DNA of 26,918 nucleotides. Source: a virus. The position numbers and the translations under genes were made by a program. Below the pieces are notes generated by a model. The model had not been told where the DNA came from. It searched no databases and was given only the letters and a program-made list of their open reading frames with translations. Shown piece by piece: positions 12,378 through 18,703 of this stretch. Each line of letters begins with the position of its first letter. Position 1 is the stretch's first letter. Where the stretch lies: IMG/VR virus record IMGVR_UViG_3300032323_001205, positions 1-26,918 of that record. One strand, written 5' to 3'.

Positions 12378-12566
12378 ATGGCAGAAGTCAAACTAAGTGG
12401 TGTGTATAAAGTCACTGTCACCGAATATGACTGTGGTGTGCAACGTGTTGACCCCGACGACACTAGGTATTACACTACACTGGAAGAAGCCAAAGCCTAC
12501 AAAGCTCACTGGGAAACAGGCGGAAGCCGTGAATGCTACTGGAGAGCAGAAATTACAAAAGTGTAA
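12378..12566 (+). CDS. Small hypothetical protein (62 aa)
   Basis: ATG 12378 follows an AAAGGAAGA ribosome binding site. The protein reads as an all-beta start (GVYKVTVTEYDCGVQRV) followed by a helix (TLEEAKAYKAHWETGG), the layout of a compact one-domain phage protein. It is monocistronic between its own promoter (12309) and the next (12590). No function is recognised. Confidence 0.75.
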   Translation: MAEVKLSGVYKVTVTEYDCGVQRVDPDDTRYYTTLEEAKAYKAHWETGGSRECYWRAEITKV

Positions 12567-12589
12567 CTAAAAGTACTATATACCCGAAT

Positions 12590-12618
12590 TTGACAATAAA
12601 TCAATTTGGGTATATAAT
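12590..12618 (+). promoter_or_regulatory. Promoter placing transcription start at the ATG (leaderless)
   Basis: TTGACA (12590-12595) and TATAAT (12613-12618) are 17 bases apart. The ATG starts 7 bases after the -10 box, which is the expected transcription start. Confidence 0.9.
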
Positions 12619-12624
12619 ACACTT

Positions 12625-12849
12625 ATGAATAGAACAAATGACATTTTGCAGTGGGTAGGGGTAGTTTTCATCGTAGCAGGTCACATCCTGAATGCTATTG
12701 GAAACATGGATCCTTATAATATTATAGCATTCAGTTTTGGAACTGTATTCTTTCTTTCATGGGCTTACAGGGTCCGCAACAACGCCCAAGTTGTTGTAAA
12801 TGTAGTGTCTGTTGGAATCTGTATGCTTGGTTTGTACCGAGCAGTCTAA
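12625..12849 (+). CDS. Small membrane protein (74 aa), probably leaderless
   Basis: The product has two to three hydrophobic segments: WVGVVFIVAGHILNAIG (10-26), IIAFSFGTVFFLSWAYR (33-49) and VVVNVVSVGICMLGLY (56-71). It is therefore an inner-membrane protein. The ATG coincides with the predicted transcription start and there is no ribosome binding site, so translation is probably leaderless. The next promoter begins 3 bases after the stop codon. Function unknown. Confidence 0.78.
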   Translation: MNRTNDILQWVGVVFIVAGHILNAIGNMDPYNIIAFSFGTVFFLSWAYRVRNNAQVVVNVVSVGICMLGLYRAV

Positions 12850-12851
12850 GG

Positions 12852-12880
12852 TTGACAATAAATCATTTTGGGTATATAAT
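12852..12880 (+). promoter_or_regulatory. Promoter placing transcription start at the ATG (leaderless)
   Basis: TTGACA (12852-12857), 17 bases, TATAAT (12875-12880). The ATG at 12887 is again 7 bases beyond the -10 end. The sequence from -35 to ATG is almost identical to 12590-12627. Confidence 0.9.
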
Positions 12881-12886
12881 ACACTT

Positions 12887-13225
12887 ATGAACTCAAAAAT
12901 CGTCCGCAAGCGTAGAACTGATCGTAACCAAGTGATATACTATATCCAAGATACTGTAACACTTGAGTACTACATTGGTTTGACTGCTATGGAATTCAAC
13001 GGTAATGTTTTCAAGACATTGAAACGCCGTATGCAAAAGCATATGCAAAGGGCCATGACAGAAAACAAAAACTGGGGCTTGAGCCGTGCTTTGCGTGAGC
13101 GTGGTGCCGAGCGTTTTGTATTCGGTAAGTTGGAAGTTGTACGTGGCAAGCGTCCTGCACATAGTCGTGAAACAGAATTGATCAACACATTGCAACCAGC
13201 ATTGAACACATTCGGAGTAAAGTAA
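12887..13225 (+). CDS. GIY-YIG nuclease-domain protein
   Basis: The 112-residue protein consists of a GIY-YIG domain. IYYIQ (17-21) and YYIGLT (28-33) form the name motifs. KRRMQKHMQRA supplies the catalytic arginine helix, and E in SRETELI the metal ligand, before the NTLQPALN segment. Phage relatives are free-standing homing endonucleases or small nucleases. The start chosen is ATG 12887, directly at the predicted transcription start; a longer frame back to 12812 lies inside the previous gene. No DNA-binding extension is present. It heads a group 12887-13712 with overlapping starts. Confidence 0.75.
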   Translation: MNSKIVRKRRTDRNQVIYYIQDTVTLEYYIGLTAMEFNGNVFKTLKRRMQKHMQRAMTENKNWGLSRALRERGAERFVFGKLEVVRGKRPAHSRETELINTLQPALNTFGVK

Positions 13226-13479
13226 TGAAATATCATGTAACAAACACTGATAACCCGGTTGACTTTCCTGTGACAAAATTTGTACACATAGTTTATGTCC
13301 ATCCCGTAGAGAACGGACTGCCTAACCTGTACAAGGTCAAACACGAGGCAGAGTTTCAATTTTATGGTGAGGCTGATAAGTATGTCAAACAGCAGAACCG
13401 TAAATTTAAAAAGGCAGGCGATGCACTGCAGGCAGTGTACTACGGTTGTGTTGACGATAATACAGGAGAATTGGTATGA
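13225..13479 (+). CDS. Hypothetical protein (84 aa)
   Basis: The start overlaps the upstream stop (TAATG) and the stop overlaps the next start (ATGA). The protein has strands (TKFVHIVYVHPV) then a charged helical region (GEADKYVKQQNRKFKKAGDALQAVYYG). No membrane segment or known motif. It is the middle gene of a coupled trio after the GIY-YIG nuclease. Confidence 0.72.
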   Translation: MKYHVTNTDNPVDFPVTKFVHIVYVHPVENGLPNLYKVKHEAEFQFYGEADKYVKQQNRKFKKAGDALQAVYYGCVDDNTGELV

Positions 13480-13712
13480 GTCCTAAACTTAAACTAAATG
13501 TTATCTTTTGGATGATTACTATTCCAATGATCCCATTTGTAACACTTTTGTTAATACTGTCACTTATCATCAGTCCTATTCCAGTAATCGGAAACAATTT
13601 ACTAGACAGAACTGAACGGTTAATAACAAAGTTTGCAATTTGGCGTAACAATCTTCCTGTAGTAAAAAATGCTTATGATAAGGCGCACCTGTTCGACTAT
13701 ATCAAAGGTTGA
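13476..13712 (+). CDS. Small membrane protein (78 aa)
   Basis: One long hydrophobic stretch (LNVIFWMITIPMIPFVTLLLILSLIISPIPVIG, in pieces 7-39) can make one or two membrane helices. A soluble C-terminal tail with mixed charge follows (DRTERLITKFAIWRNN). ATG overlaps the upstream TGA. The -35 box of the next promoter overlaps its stop codon. Likely an inner-membrane early protein of unknown role. Confidence 0.72.
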   Translation: MSPKLKLNVIFWMITIPMIPFVTLLLILSLIISPIPVIGNNLLDRTERLITKFAIWRNNLPVVKNAYDKAHLFDYIKG

Positions 13713-13737
13713 CATTAAATCAGTTTGGGCATATAAT
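13709..13737 (+). promoter_or_regulatory. Promoter of the 13770-14413 gene group
   Basis: TTGACA (13709-13714), 17 bases, TATAAT (13732-13737). The first T of the -35 box lies just before the TGA stop of the upstream gene. Confidence 0.9.
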
Positions 13738-13769
13738 AGAGTCTTAGACAGTTAAGCAACGGAGCAAAC

Positions 13770-13967
13770 ATGTCAGGTGCATTCTTCTACATTGAATACA
13801 ACGACGGTAAGGTCACTGAGATTGAATTTAAGACAGCCCAAATGGCTCGCAAAGCATACAACCTGTATGAAAAAGAACCCGAAGACAATGCCAAAGGTTG
13901 GGGTTGGGACACCAAGTATGAAGCTCCTACCCTGGCTCAACAAATCCGCGCAAGGAAGGCAGCATAA
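13770..13967 (+). CDS. Hypothetical protein (65 aa)
   Basis: ATG 13770 follows GGAG at 13761-13764. The protein starts with two strands (AFFYIEYNDGKVTEIEF), then a helix (TAQMARKAYNLYEKEP), and a Trp-Gly-rich turn (GWGWD). Its TAA overlaps the next ATG. First of four coupled genes; function unknown. Confidence 0.72.
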   Translation: MSGAFFYIEYNDGKVTEIEFKTAQMARKAYNLYEKEPEDNAKGWGWDTKYEAPTLAQQIRARKAA

Positions 13968-14110
13968 TGAAACGTAAATTTAAAAAAGGCTATTACGCCG
14001 CATGGCGTGAAGTAATGAAGGAATACGGCTTTGCCCTAAACACCGTGCTCTGCGGTAAAATGGTCAACGGTCGTTATATTTTCACACACAGAACAGGATT
14101 TAAAAAATGA
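13967..14110 (+). CDS. Small basic protein (47 aa)
   Basis: The ATG overlaps the previous TAA (TAATG) after an AAGGAAGG site, and the TGA overlaps the next ATG (ATGA). The protein is strongly basic (KRKFKKGYYAAWREVMKEYG, HRTGFKK) and could bind nucleic acid, but no family is recognised. Confidence 0.68.
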   Translation: MKRKFKKGYYAAWREVMKEYGFALNTVLCGKMVNGRYIFTHRTGFKK

Positions 14111-14190
14111 CTGCACTTACTAATCTCATTATCGTCCTCATGCCTGTTATCATCATGGGCCTGGCAATCATTGTTAAGGATGGTTTCTAA
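14107..14190 (+). CDS. Membrane peptide (27 aa)
   Basis: This very short gene starts in an ATGA overlap with the upstream stop. The product is almost wholly hydrophobic (LTNLIIVLMPVIIMGLAIIV), a single membrane helix with a short KDGF tail. Tight coupling on both sides supports translation. Its AAGGA near the end serves the next gene. Function unknown. Confidence 0.6.
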   Translation: MTALTNLIIVLMPVIIMGLAIIVKDGF

Positions 14191-14191
14191 A

Positions 14192-14413
14192 ATGAACGAA
14201 CGAATTAAAGAACTTATGGGAAAGACACTGGATAGTGAATTCAGTCACACTTGGGATACTATGACATATGAGGGCTTGCTACAGTTTTCAGAAAAGTTCG
14301 CCGAGTTGATTGTCAGGGAATGTGCTGATTTGATAGATTCAATGGATCATTCATCACAGTATTTCCCGCATGTAGCAGATACTATTAAACAACATTTCGG
14401 AGTTGAAGAATGA
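14192..14413 (+). CDS. Hypothetical protein (73 aa)
   Basis: ATG 14192 lies 1 base after the upstream stop, with AAGGA at 14177-14181. The helical protein contains FAELIVRECADLIDSM (33-48), a segment seen in many small phage proteins of unknown role. It ends with HVADTIKQHFGVEE. An in-frame upstream TTG (14171) is not needed. Last gene of the group. Confidence 0.75.
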   Translation: MNERIKELMGKTLDSEFSHTWDTMTYEGLLQFSEKFAELIVRECADLIDSMDHSSQYFPHVADTIKQHFGVEE

Positions 14414-14436
14414 ACATCAAATCCTTCCCAATTCTA

Positions 14437-14465
14437 TTGACATTCAATAGATATTGAAGTACAAT
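14437..14465 (+). promoter_or_regulatory. Promoter of the 14492-16074 gene group
   Basis: TTGACA (14437-14442), 17 bases, TACAAT (14460-14465). The spacer differs from the common TTTGGGTA type. Confidence 0.8.
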
Positions 14466-14491
14466 GTAACATCTAAAATATAGGAATCATC

Positions 14492-15010
14492 ATGCATCTA
14501 AGTAAGTTTATCGAATGTTTCAGTCACCGAATTACAGACGGTAGCGAGTACCAGTGGCAATCGTTTGGTCCCAATGCACGATATCTGGACTTTGAATCTG
14601 ACTATGCACATGGTTCGGTTATCTTTGATACAGTATCTCAAACAGTATATCAAGCCGATGTTAGTGCTAAGCCTGACGGTGATGACAACTTGCCAGGTCC
14701 ATATCGATTTCTAAATCCAGAATTTCGTGAAACATTCATCAATGAATGTAAACAACGGAAAGTAGAACCTTTTCATGCTTGGGACGATACCAACTATACT
14801 GAGTTGGAAGTCTGCGAAGACTTTTTAGAAAAAGCACATGCCATATTTAATAATCTTCCGTTTGACAAACGCATTGTTGTTCCGGTTGATCTAGATGATG
14901 ATTTAATCCTCAAGTTGGCAATGGAAGCACATAAGCGTGATATCACTTTAAACAAAATGGTAGAACTTGTATTGTTAGAGGCAATTGCTTTTCATGGTAA
15001 ATCGGTATGA
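14492..15010 (+). CDS. Protein with possible C-terminal ribbon-helix-helix-like segment (172 aa)
   Basis: ATG 14492 follows TAGGA at a normal distance. The first ~120 residues are an uncharacterised soluble domain rich in aromatic residues. The last ~45 (RIVVPVDLDDDLILKLAMEA..., ITLNKMVELVLLEAI) resemble a ribbon-helix-helix: a short strand, a helix, a turn with N, and a second helix. Such an end would bind DNA as a dimer, perhaps regulating early promoters. Stop overlaps the next start (ATGA). Domain call tentative. Confidence 0.65.
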   Translation: MHLSKFIECFSHRITDGSEYQWQSFGPNARYLDFESDYAHGSVIFDTVSQTVYQADVSAKPDGDDNLPGPYRFLNPEFRETFINECKQRKVEPFHAWDDTNYTELEVCEDFLEKAHAIFNNLPFDKRIVVPVDLDDDLILKLAMEAHKRDITLNKMVELVLLEAIAFHGKSV

Positions 15011-15303
15011 ATTTTAAACAAGGTGTTGCCTCTACTGTAGCGTGGATCAAGGAAGACTATCAATCTAATCAGATACGATTTTTTTTAGAAGTTATTGCCT
15101 GGATAATTAGTATAGGATGTACGATAGCAGTAGCGGTGTACGCACCATATCCTCCTATGTTTGTATTATATCCTTTCTTTATTTTACAATGTACAATTTT
15201 TGCATATTGCGCATGGACAAGAAATAGTATGGGAATGTTTGCCAATTACCTTCTTATATCTACAATCGATTTAATTGGTTTAATTAAAATTTGGATGATG
15301 TAA
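15007..15303 (+). CDS. Membrane protein with three predicted helices (98 aa)
   Basis: After a short soluble N terminus (MNFKQGVASTVAWIKEDYQ), helices are predicted at about 26-46 (LEVIAWIISIGCTIAVAVY), 50-70 (MFVLYPFFILQCTIFAYCAW) and 77-97 (FANYLLISTIDLIGLIKIW). Starts in an ATGA overlap and ends in a TAATG overlap, so it is coupled on both sides. No transporter motif is certain. Confidence 0.72.
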   Translation: MNFKQGVASTVAWIKEDYQSNQIRFFLEVIAWIISIGCTIAVAVYAPYPPMFVLYPFFILQCTIFAYCAWTRNSMGMFANYLLISTIDLIGLIKIWMM

Positions 15304-15767
15304 TGACAAAACGATGGTTAGCAGATGTAAAGGAAGATCCAGTTACTGGAGATGGCATCATTGAATTTCCTCCTGAAATGATGGAAGAAACTGGTTGGAA
15401 AGAAGGCGATGAACTTGTTTGGACTGATAATAAAGACGGAAGTTTCACTCTAACCAAAAAAGAAACACAGTGGGTATTAGTTGAAGCAGTATCTACTTTT
15501 CGTGAACGCTATATGGTTGAAGTACCAATTGGCATTGATAACTATGGTAAAGATAAAAGTGAATGGGCGCTTGATACTGTCACACTGAATGAAGCAAAAT
15601 CATTTTCATCAGAACATTTAGGCGAACAGATTGTCTCTCATCGTGTTATTACCATAACCGAAGCATTGGCTATATGCGATAAAGATAATGATTACACAAA
15701 ATCATGGCCCGATGACAAAAAGATCGAAACATTTTTTACACCATGGAAAGAACAAAATGACAACTGA
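15303..15767 (+). CDS. AbrB/SpoVT-like domain protein (154 aa)
   Basis: The first ~50 residues (DGIIEFPPEMMEETGWKEGDEL, then DGSFTLTKK) match the AbrB/MazE swapped-hairpin pattern: strand, P-x-x-x-x-x-x-G-W-K-x-G-D-x-L, strand. Such domains bind DNA as dimers or act as antitoxins. The remaining ~100 residues are an unknown soluble domain with repeated acidic and aromatic residues. I chose ATG 15303 in a TAATG overlap; the TTG at 15291 is weaker. Stop overlaps the next gene by 11 bases. Confidence 0.7.
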   Translation: MTKRWLADVKEDPVTGDGIIEFPPEMMEETGWKEGDELVWTDNKDGSFTLTKKETQWVLVEAVSTFRERYMVEVPIGIDNYGKDKSEWALDTVTLNEAKSFSSEHLGEQIVSHRVITITEALAICDKDNDYTKSWPDDKKIETFFTPWKEQNDN

Positions 15768-16074
15768 ATTTATTGCACCCTCTATCCCATCTGAAATTGA
15801 TGACAAGTTGGAAAAACAAATTTACAAATGGTTGAAAAGTATATTGCCAACCACAGCAGCCACAATCACATTCACAAAGGTAGACGGTACCGAACGTGTG
15901 ATGAAGTGTACATTGGAAGAAAGTAAATTGCCACCTGTTGTAATTAAAGAAGATGCTAAGCCTCGCAAGCAATCCGACAGTACAAAGGCATTGCGTGTCT
16001 TTGACTTAGAAAAAGGTGAGTGGCGTAGCTTCACTATCAAAAACATCAAGCGTATTGAACTATCCATTAGTTGA
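15757..16074 (+). CDS. SH3-barrel-like protein (DUF2693-like, 105 aa)
   Basis: The signature is TFTKVDGTERVMKCTLEESKLP in the middle and ALRVFDLEKGEWRSFTIKNI near the end. This is typical of the small phage SH3 beta-barrel proteins grouped as DUF2693. The start ATG 15757 overlaps the upstream gene by 11 bases in another frame. The stop TGA is part of the next promoter's TTGACA. The role is unknown; such barrels often bind peptides or nucleic acid. Confidence 0.75.
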   Translation: MTTEFIAPSIPSEIDDKLEKQIYKWLKSILPTTAATITFTKVDGTERVMKCTLEESKLPPVVIKEDAKPRKQSDSTKALRVFDLEKGEWRSFTIKNIKRIELSIS

Positions 16075-16099
16075 CAATAAATATAACTCATGCTATAAT
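16071..16099 (+). promoter_or_regulatory. Promoter placing transcription start at the ATG (leaderless)
   Basis: TTGACA (16071-16076), 17 bases, TATAAT (16094-16099). The ATG at 16107 begins 8 bases after the -10 box end. Confidence 0.88.
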
Positions 16100-16106
16100 A
16101 TGGGTT

Positions 16107-16262
16107 ATGAAACGAGAAATAATATCCTTCAAACTTGAGCCGATGAAACATCGTGCCCATCGTGTGTTGTTTGATGACAACACACCGTTCAAACCTAAGG
16201 TTGCAAAATCTAAGGTTCAGTACCGTCGTAAAGACAAACATCCCAACCGCACCGAAATTTAA
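16107..16262 (+). CDS. Small basic protein (51 aa), probably leaderless
   Basis: ATG 16107 sits at or one base from the predicted transcription start, and no ribosome binding site exists. The protein is strongly basic with many Lys, Arg and His (PMKHRAHRVLF, KVQYRRKDKHPNRTEI) and no membrane segment. A longer frame from TTG 16071 would start in the -35 box and is rejected. A lipoprotein gene follows after 16 bases on the same transcript. Confidence 0.7.
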   Translation: MKREIISFKLEPMKHRAHRVLFDDNTPFKPKVAKSKVQYRRKDKHPNRTEI

Positions 16263-16278
16263 CAATAAGGAGTTACTA

Positions 16279-16485
16279 ATGAAAGTAATATTATTGTTCA
16301 CGGTCGCAATGCTTACCGGTTGTGCATCTAATATTCAACGCCCGAACTATGGTTACATGGTTCCAATGTGTCAAGGATTTCACAATAAAGGTGAGTTTGC
16401 CATCCACGCACAGTGTTCACAAAGTATCCGCAATGTTGAAGCACAAGTTGGTCAAAAAATTATCATGGAATTGATACGCCGATAA
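16279..16485 (+). CDS. Small lipoprotein (68 aa)
   Basis: A perfect AAGGAG (16267-16272) precedes ATG 16279. The N terminus MKVILLFTVAMLTGC is a lipoprotein signal with lipobox L-T-G-C and lipid-accepting C15. The mature part (53 aa) is polar with two further cysteines, C38 among them (MVPMCQGF, AQCSQS). It would be anchored in a Gram-negative envelope. Possible roles are superinfection exclusion or outer-membrane spanin; an adjacent inner-membrane spanin partner is not evident. Confidence 0.78.
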   Translation: MKVILLFTVAMLTGCASNIQRPNYGYMVPMCQGFHNKGEFAIHAQCSQSIRNVEAQVGQKIIMELIRR

Positions 16486-16486
16486 T

Positions 16487-16515
16487 TTGACAATAAATCC
16501 AATTCCTGATACAAT
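16487..16515 (+). promoter_or_regulatory. Promoter of the 16547-16913 pair
   Basis: TTGACA (16487-16492), 17 bases, TACAAT (16510-16515), right after the lipoprotein stop codon. Confidence 0.85.
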
Positions 16516-16546
16516 ACATGCATTGAAACGATAAGGAATTGGAAGT

Positions 16547-16693
16547 ATGAAATTCACGTTGATTACAAGTAACGGTAAAGTATTCACTTTCTACGTTAAG
16601 GCTGTAGCAGAAACGTTTCAACAGGCATACGGTGGCACTCTGATCACCGGTTCTATTCTTACAAAGGAAAATCAAAATGCAATTCTCTCTTAA
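16547..16693 (+). CDS. Small hypothetical protein (48 aa)
   Basis: ATG 16547 follows AAGGAATTGGAAG. The product reads as beta strands (FTLITSNGKVFTFYVKAVAETF) then a loop and strand (GGTLITGSIL). It overlaps the next gene by 17 bases in another frame and is too short for usual gene calling. Promoter, ribosome binding site and overlap support it. Confidence 0.65.
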   Translation: MKFTLITSNGKVFTFYVKAVAETFQQAYGGTLITGSILTKENQNAILS

Positions 16694-16913
16694 ACAAAAA
16701 GCACTATTTCAAACCGTCGGTTTGTTTGCCCTCGCTATTCCGGTAGCTATAATCGCAACCTTCATTGTATCAAATGTTAGTACTGTTGTACTACTCAATG
16801 CCTTAGGTGTAGGATTATTTGTTTGGTTCGGTTACCTCTTCTATAATGTTACCCTCAGTCGCCTTGAGCATGAGGAAACATTGAAGGAATTGAACAAAAA
16901 ATTTGACAAATAA
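16677..16913 (+). CDS. Membrane protein with two predicted helices (78 aa)
   Basis: ATG 16677 follows AAAGGAAA. Helices are predicted at about 14-33 (VGLFALAIPVAIIATFIVS) and 36-58 (VVLLNALGVGLFVWFGYLFY). A charged cytoplasmic tail with coiled-coil character follows (LEHEETLKELNKKFDK). The next promoter's -35 box overlaps the end of the gene. Function unknown. Confidence 0.75.
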   Translation: MQFSLKQKALFQTVGLFALAIPVAIIATFIVSNVSTVVLLNALGVGLFVWFGYLFYNVTLSRLEHEETLKELNKKFDK

Positions 16914-16931
16914 TCGTTTTGGGCATATAAT
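16903..16931 (+). promoter_or_regulatory. Promoter of the 16964-17438 pair
   Basis: TTGACA (16903-16908), 17 bases, TATAAT (16926-16931). The -35 box lies inside the last codons of the upstream gene. Confidence 0.9.
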
Positions 16932-16963
16932 AGAATCTTAGATAGTTAACTAAAGGACTTAAA

Positions 16964-17248
16964 ATGACTTTGCAGGAAATCAATCGTGCTATCATCGCCG
17001 GCACTTTTTCTAATGAAGACCTCAACTCTATCGGGGATGCTATCAAGTTTGCAAGGGGCCAACTTGCACAGAAAGCCAAGTTCACCTTGCGGACAGGTTC
17101 GCAAGTAAAATTTACTAATTCCCGATCTGGTCAAACTGTACTCGGTACTGTTGAAAAAGTCAATCGTAAATATATCATCGTCCGTGAACACGGCAAAGCA
17201 TTTGGTGGTAATTGGAGAGTGCCCGCTAACATGTTACAAGCGGCTTAA
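16964..17248 (+). CDS. Hypothetical protein with a small beta-barrel-like second half (94 aa)
   Basis: AAAGGA precedes ATG 16964. The N-terminal half is helical (LQEINRAIIAG, DLNSIGDAIKFARGQLAQKAK). The C-terminal half (GSQVKFTNSRSGQTVLGTVEKV, KYIIVRE, NWRVPANML) looks like a KOW/SH3-type strand pattern with G-x-V-x-K-V. Such proteins are frequent in phages and may bind nucleic acid; no function is established by this sequence. Confidence 0.75.
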   Translation: MTLQEINRAIIAGTFSNEDLNSIGDAIKFARGQLAQKAKFTLRTGSQVKFTNSRSGQTVLGTVEKVNRKYIIVREHGKAFGGNWRVPANMLQAA

Positions 17249-17264
17249 ACACAAAGGATATAAA

Positions 17265-17438
17265 ATGAGCAAAGTAAACGAATTGTATATGGATATTGAA
17301 TTGATGCTGGAAAAGGGCACACATCCTGCTACAATTTCCGCTGTACTTGATGTTCCGGTTTCTTGGGTCTATGAGGTTCTAGATGAAGCCGAAAAATCTG
17401 ATGAAGATTTTAGTCCCTTTAAAACAATCAATAGTTAA
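17265..17438 (+). CDS. Small helix-turn-helix-like protein (57 aa)
   Basis: ATG 17265 follows AAAGGA (17253-17258). The segment PATISAVLDVPVSWVYEVLDEAE (21-43, given in parts: ISAVLDVP then WVYEVL) resembles the helix-turn-helix pattern of small regulators. Flanks are acidic. The longer frame from 17151 lies inside the preceding gene and is rejected. Second gene of its unit; the RNA element at 17468 follows. Confidence 0.7.
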   Translation: MSKVNELYMDIELMLEKGTHPATISAVLDVPVSWVYEVLDEAEKSDEDFSPFKTINS

Positions 17439-17467
17439 TACTGTAGTATTACTTTTTGGCGAACTAA

Positions 17468-17547
17468 AGTATTCATTTTAATGCCACAGGAACGCTAGGA
17501 CCGATACTTTATCTAGGAATAGATACAGACACAATCCTAGCGTTTTT
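17468..17547 (+). ncRNA. Hairpin RNA element, copy 2 (probable terminator)
   Basis: AACGCTAGGA (17491-17500) pairs with TCCTAGCGTT (17535-17544), and a T run follows to 17547. Inside, TATCTA (17510-17515) pairs with TAGATA (17520-17525) around GGAA, followed by the GACACA box (17528-17533). AGTATTCATTTT precedes it (17469-17480), as in copy 1. The stem sequence differs from copy 1 by paired changes. It probably terminates the 16964-17438 transcript. Confidence 0.75.
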
Positions 17548-17555
17548 GCCAAAAT

Positions 17556-17584
17556 TTGACAATAAATGGACATGGTGATATACT
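17556..17584 (+). promoter_or_regulatory. Promoter of gene 17615
   Basis: TTGACA (17556-17561), 17 bases beginning ATAAATGG, TATACT (17579-17584). This is the same variant as the promoter at 12309, which also follows a copy of the hairpin element. Confidence 0.87.
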
Positions 17585-17614
17585 ATGTCTATAGATTGAT
17601 TAAAGGAGCTTGAA

Positions 17615-17944
17615 ATGCGTGAACAGGAAAAAGAGTACAAATCTGCTGGTCAATGGGCTTGGTTTGCTGAACGTGACGCACGTATGCGTAGTGCAGTCAA
17701 TAGTACTACTTTTAGCGATGCTCAAAAGCTGAAAGCCGAACGAGTTAAATTGGCCCTAGAACTGGTCTACAGTGCTGAAAAAGTATTCATCGAATATCGC
17801 AAAAAATTTATTAGTGTAAAAGTACACAAAGCACAAGTCCGTGATCGAAAGGGCCTGATTCTCTTGGAAATGTGCTATGAGAACGAAGGTCTGGAAAAGG
17901 TAAAAACTGCTCAGGGCGTGACTTACCGAATTCTCAAGGCTTGA
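17615..17944 (+). CDS. Hypothetical protein (109 aa)
   Basis: AAGGAG (17604-17609) precedes ATG 17615. The product is mostly helical and basic (SAGQWAWFAERDARMRSAVN, KLKAERVKLALELVYSAEKVFIEYR) with a beta end (KGLILLEMCYENEG, GVTYRIL). No known domain. The stop TGA is inside the next promoter's TTGACA, so gene and promoter share bases. Confidence 0.75.
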   Translation: MREQEKEYKSAGQWAWFAERDARMRSAVNSTTFSDAQKLKAERVKLALELVYSAEKVFIEYRKKFISVKVHKAQVRDRKGLILLEMCYENEGLEKVKTAQGVTYRILKA

Positions 17945-17969
17945 CAATAAATCAGTTTGGGTATATAAT
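17941..17969 (+). promoter_or_regulatory. Promoter of the 18002-18681 group
   Basis: TTGACA (17941-17946), 17 bases with ATAAATC and TTTGGGTA, TATAAT (17964-17969). Confidence 0.9.
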
Positions 17970-18001
17970 AGAATCTTAGACAGTCAACTAAAGGAAACGA
18001 A

Positions 18002-18427
18002 ATGGCTTACTTCAATCAAGAACGCAAACAGCAAAAAGCTCCTGCTATCAAGGCTATCCTGAAAAAGTACGGTGTCAAAGGTTCGCTTGCTGTTCGTAAT
18101 CATTCTACTTTTGTCCTGAACATCAAGTCGGGTTCGATTGACTTTATTGAAAACTTTATCGAAACCGATACCAAAGTTGTCTATGGCAAAAAAATGTCTC
18201 AGGAACAAATTGAGTACATTCGTAAGAATCGTTCGTTGGATGTTAACGTATACTGGTACAAAGAACACTTCAACGGCAAGGCATTGTCGTTCCTCAAAGA
18301 AGTTATCACTACAATGAACAGTGGTAACCACGACAATTCGGACGTCCAAACTGACTACTTTGACGTGGGTTGGTATGTGGATGTGAACATCGGTAACTGG
18401 AACAAACCTTATATCTTGGAGAGCTAA
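18002..18427 (+). CDS. Hypothetical protein (141 aa), possibly a polyvalent-protein-associated domain
   Basis: AAAGGAA precedes ATG 18002. The protein has a basic N terminus, then IKAILKKYGVKGSLAVRNHSTF, VNVYWYKEHF, and a C-terminal DYFDVGWYVDVNIGNWNKPY. The pattern (small alpha-beta domain ending in paired aromatic strands) recalls the large-polyvalent-protein-associated families found in phages. I cannot name the family securely. First gene of a three-gene group. Confidence 0.72.
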   Translation: MAYFNQERKQQKAPAIKAILKKYGVKGSLAVRNHSTFVLNIKSGSIDFIENFIETDTKVVYGKKMSQEQIEYIRKNRSLDVNVYWYKEHFNGKALSFLKEVITTMNSGNHDNSDVQTDYFDVGWYVDVNIGNWNKPYILES

Positions 18428-18529
18428 ATGCTGAGTAAAATTTTTGAATTTATTGGGTCATATGCTAACACAATTGGCTGGGCACTATTGGTAATCGTAG
18501 GTTTAACACTTCTTTGGGGAAACAAATGA
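18428..18529 (+). CDS. Membrane peptide (33 aa)
   Basis: ATG 18428 immediately follows the upstream stop and has GAGAG just before. The 33-residue product has one membrane helix (IGWALLVIVGLTLLW) and a charged end. Its TGA overlaps the next ATG (ATGA). Size and packing are like the peptide at 14107. Function unknown. Confidence 0.6.
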   Translation: MLSKIFEFIGSYANTIGWALLVIVGLTLLWGNK

Positions 18530-18681
18530 ACAGTTATTTTGTAATGGTAAAATACAAAGATGAACCGGGCGCTGGATTCGGTCGTGTATACCTTAATGCT
18601 GACAATCCATATGCGGCAATCAGTATGGCCCGTGCTATGTATGGCAGGTTGTTGATTTCTGAATCGGCCATTCCGGCCTAA
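18526..18681 (+). CDS. Small hypothetical protein (51 aa)
   Basis: ATG 18526 follows GGGGAAA and overlaps the upstream TGA. The protein has strands (YFVMVKYKDEPG, GRVYLNAD) and a helix (PYAAISMARAMYGRLL). This layout of strand, strand and helix resembles small phage proteins of unknown role. Last gene before the promoter at 18704. Confidence 0.68.
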   Translation: MNSYFVMVKYKDEPGAGFGRVYLNADNPYAAISMARAMYGRLLISESAIPA

Positions 18682-18703
18682 CGAATAATGGGCAACACAA
18701 TGG

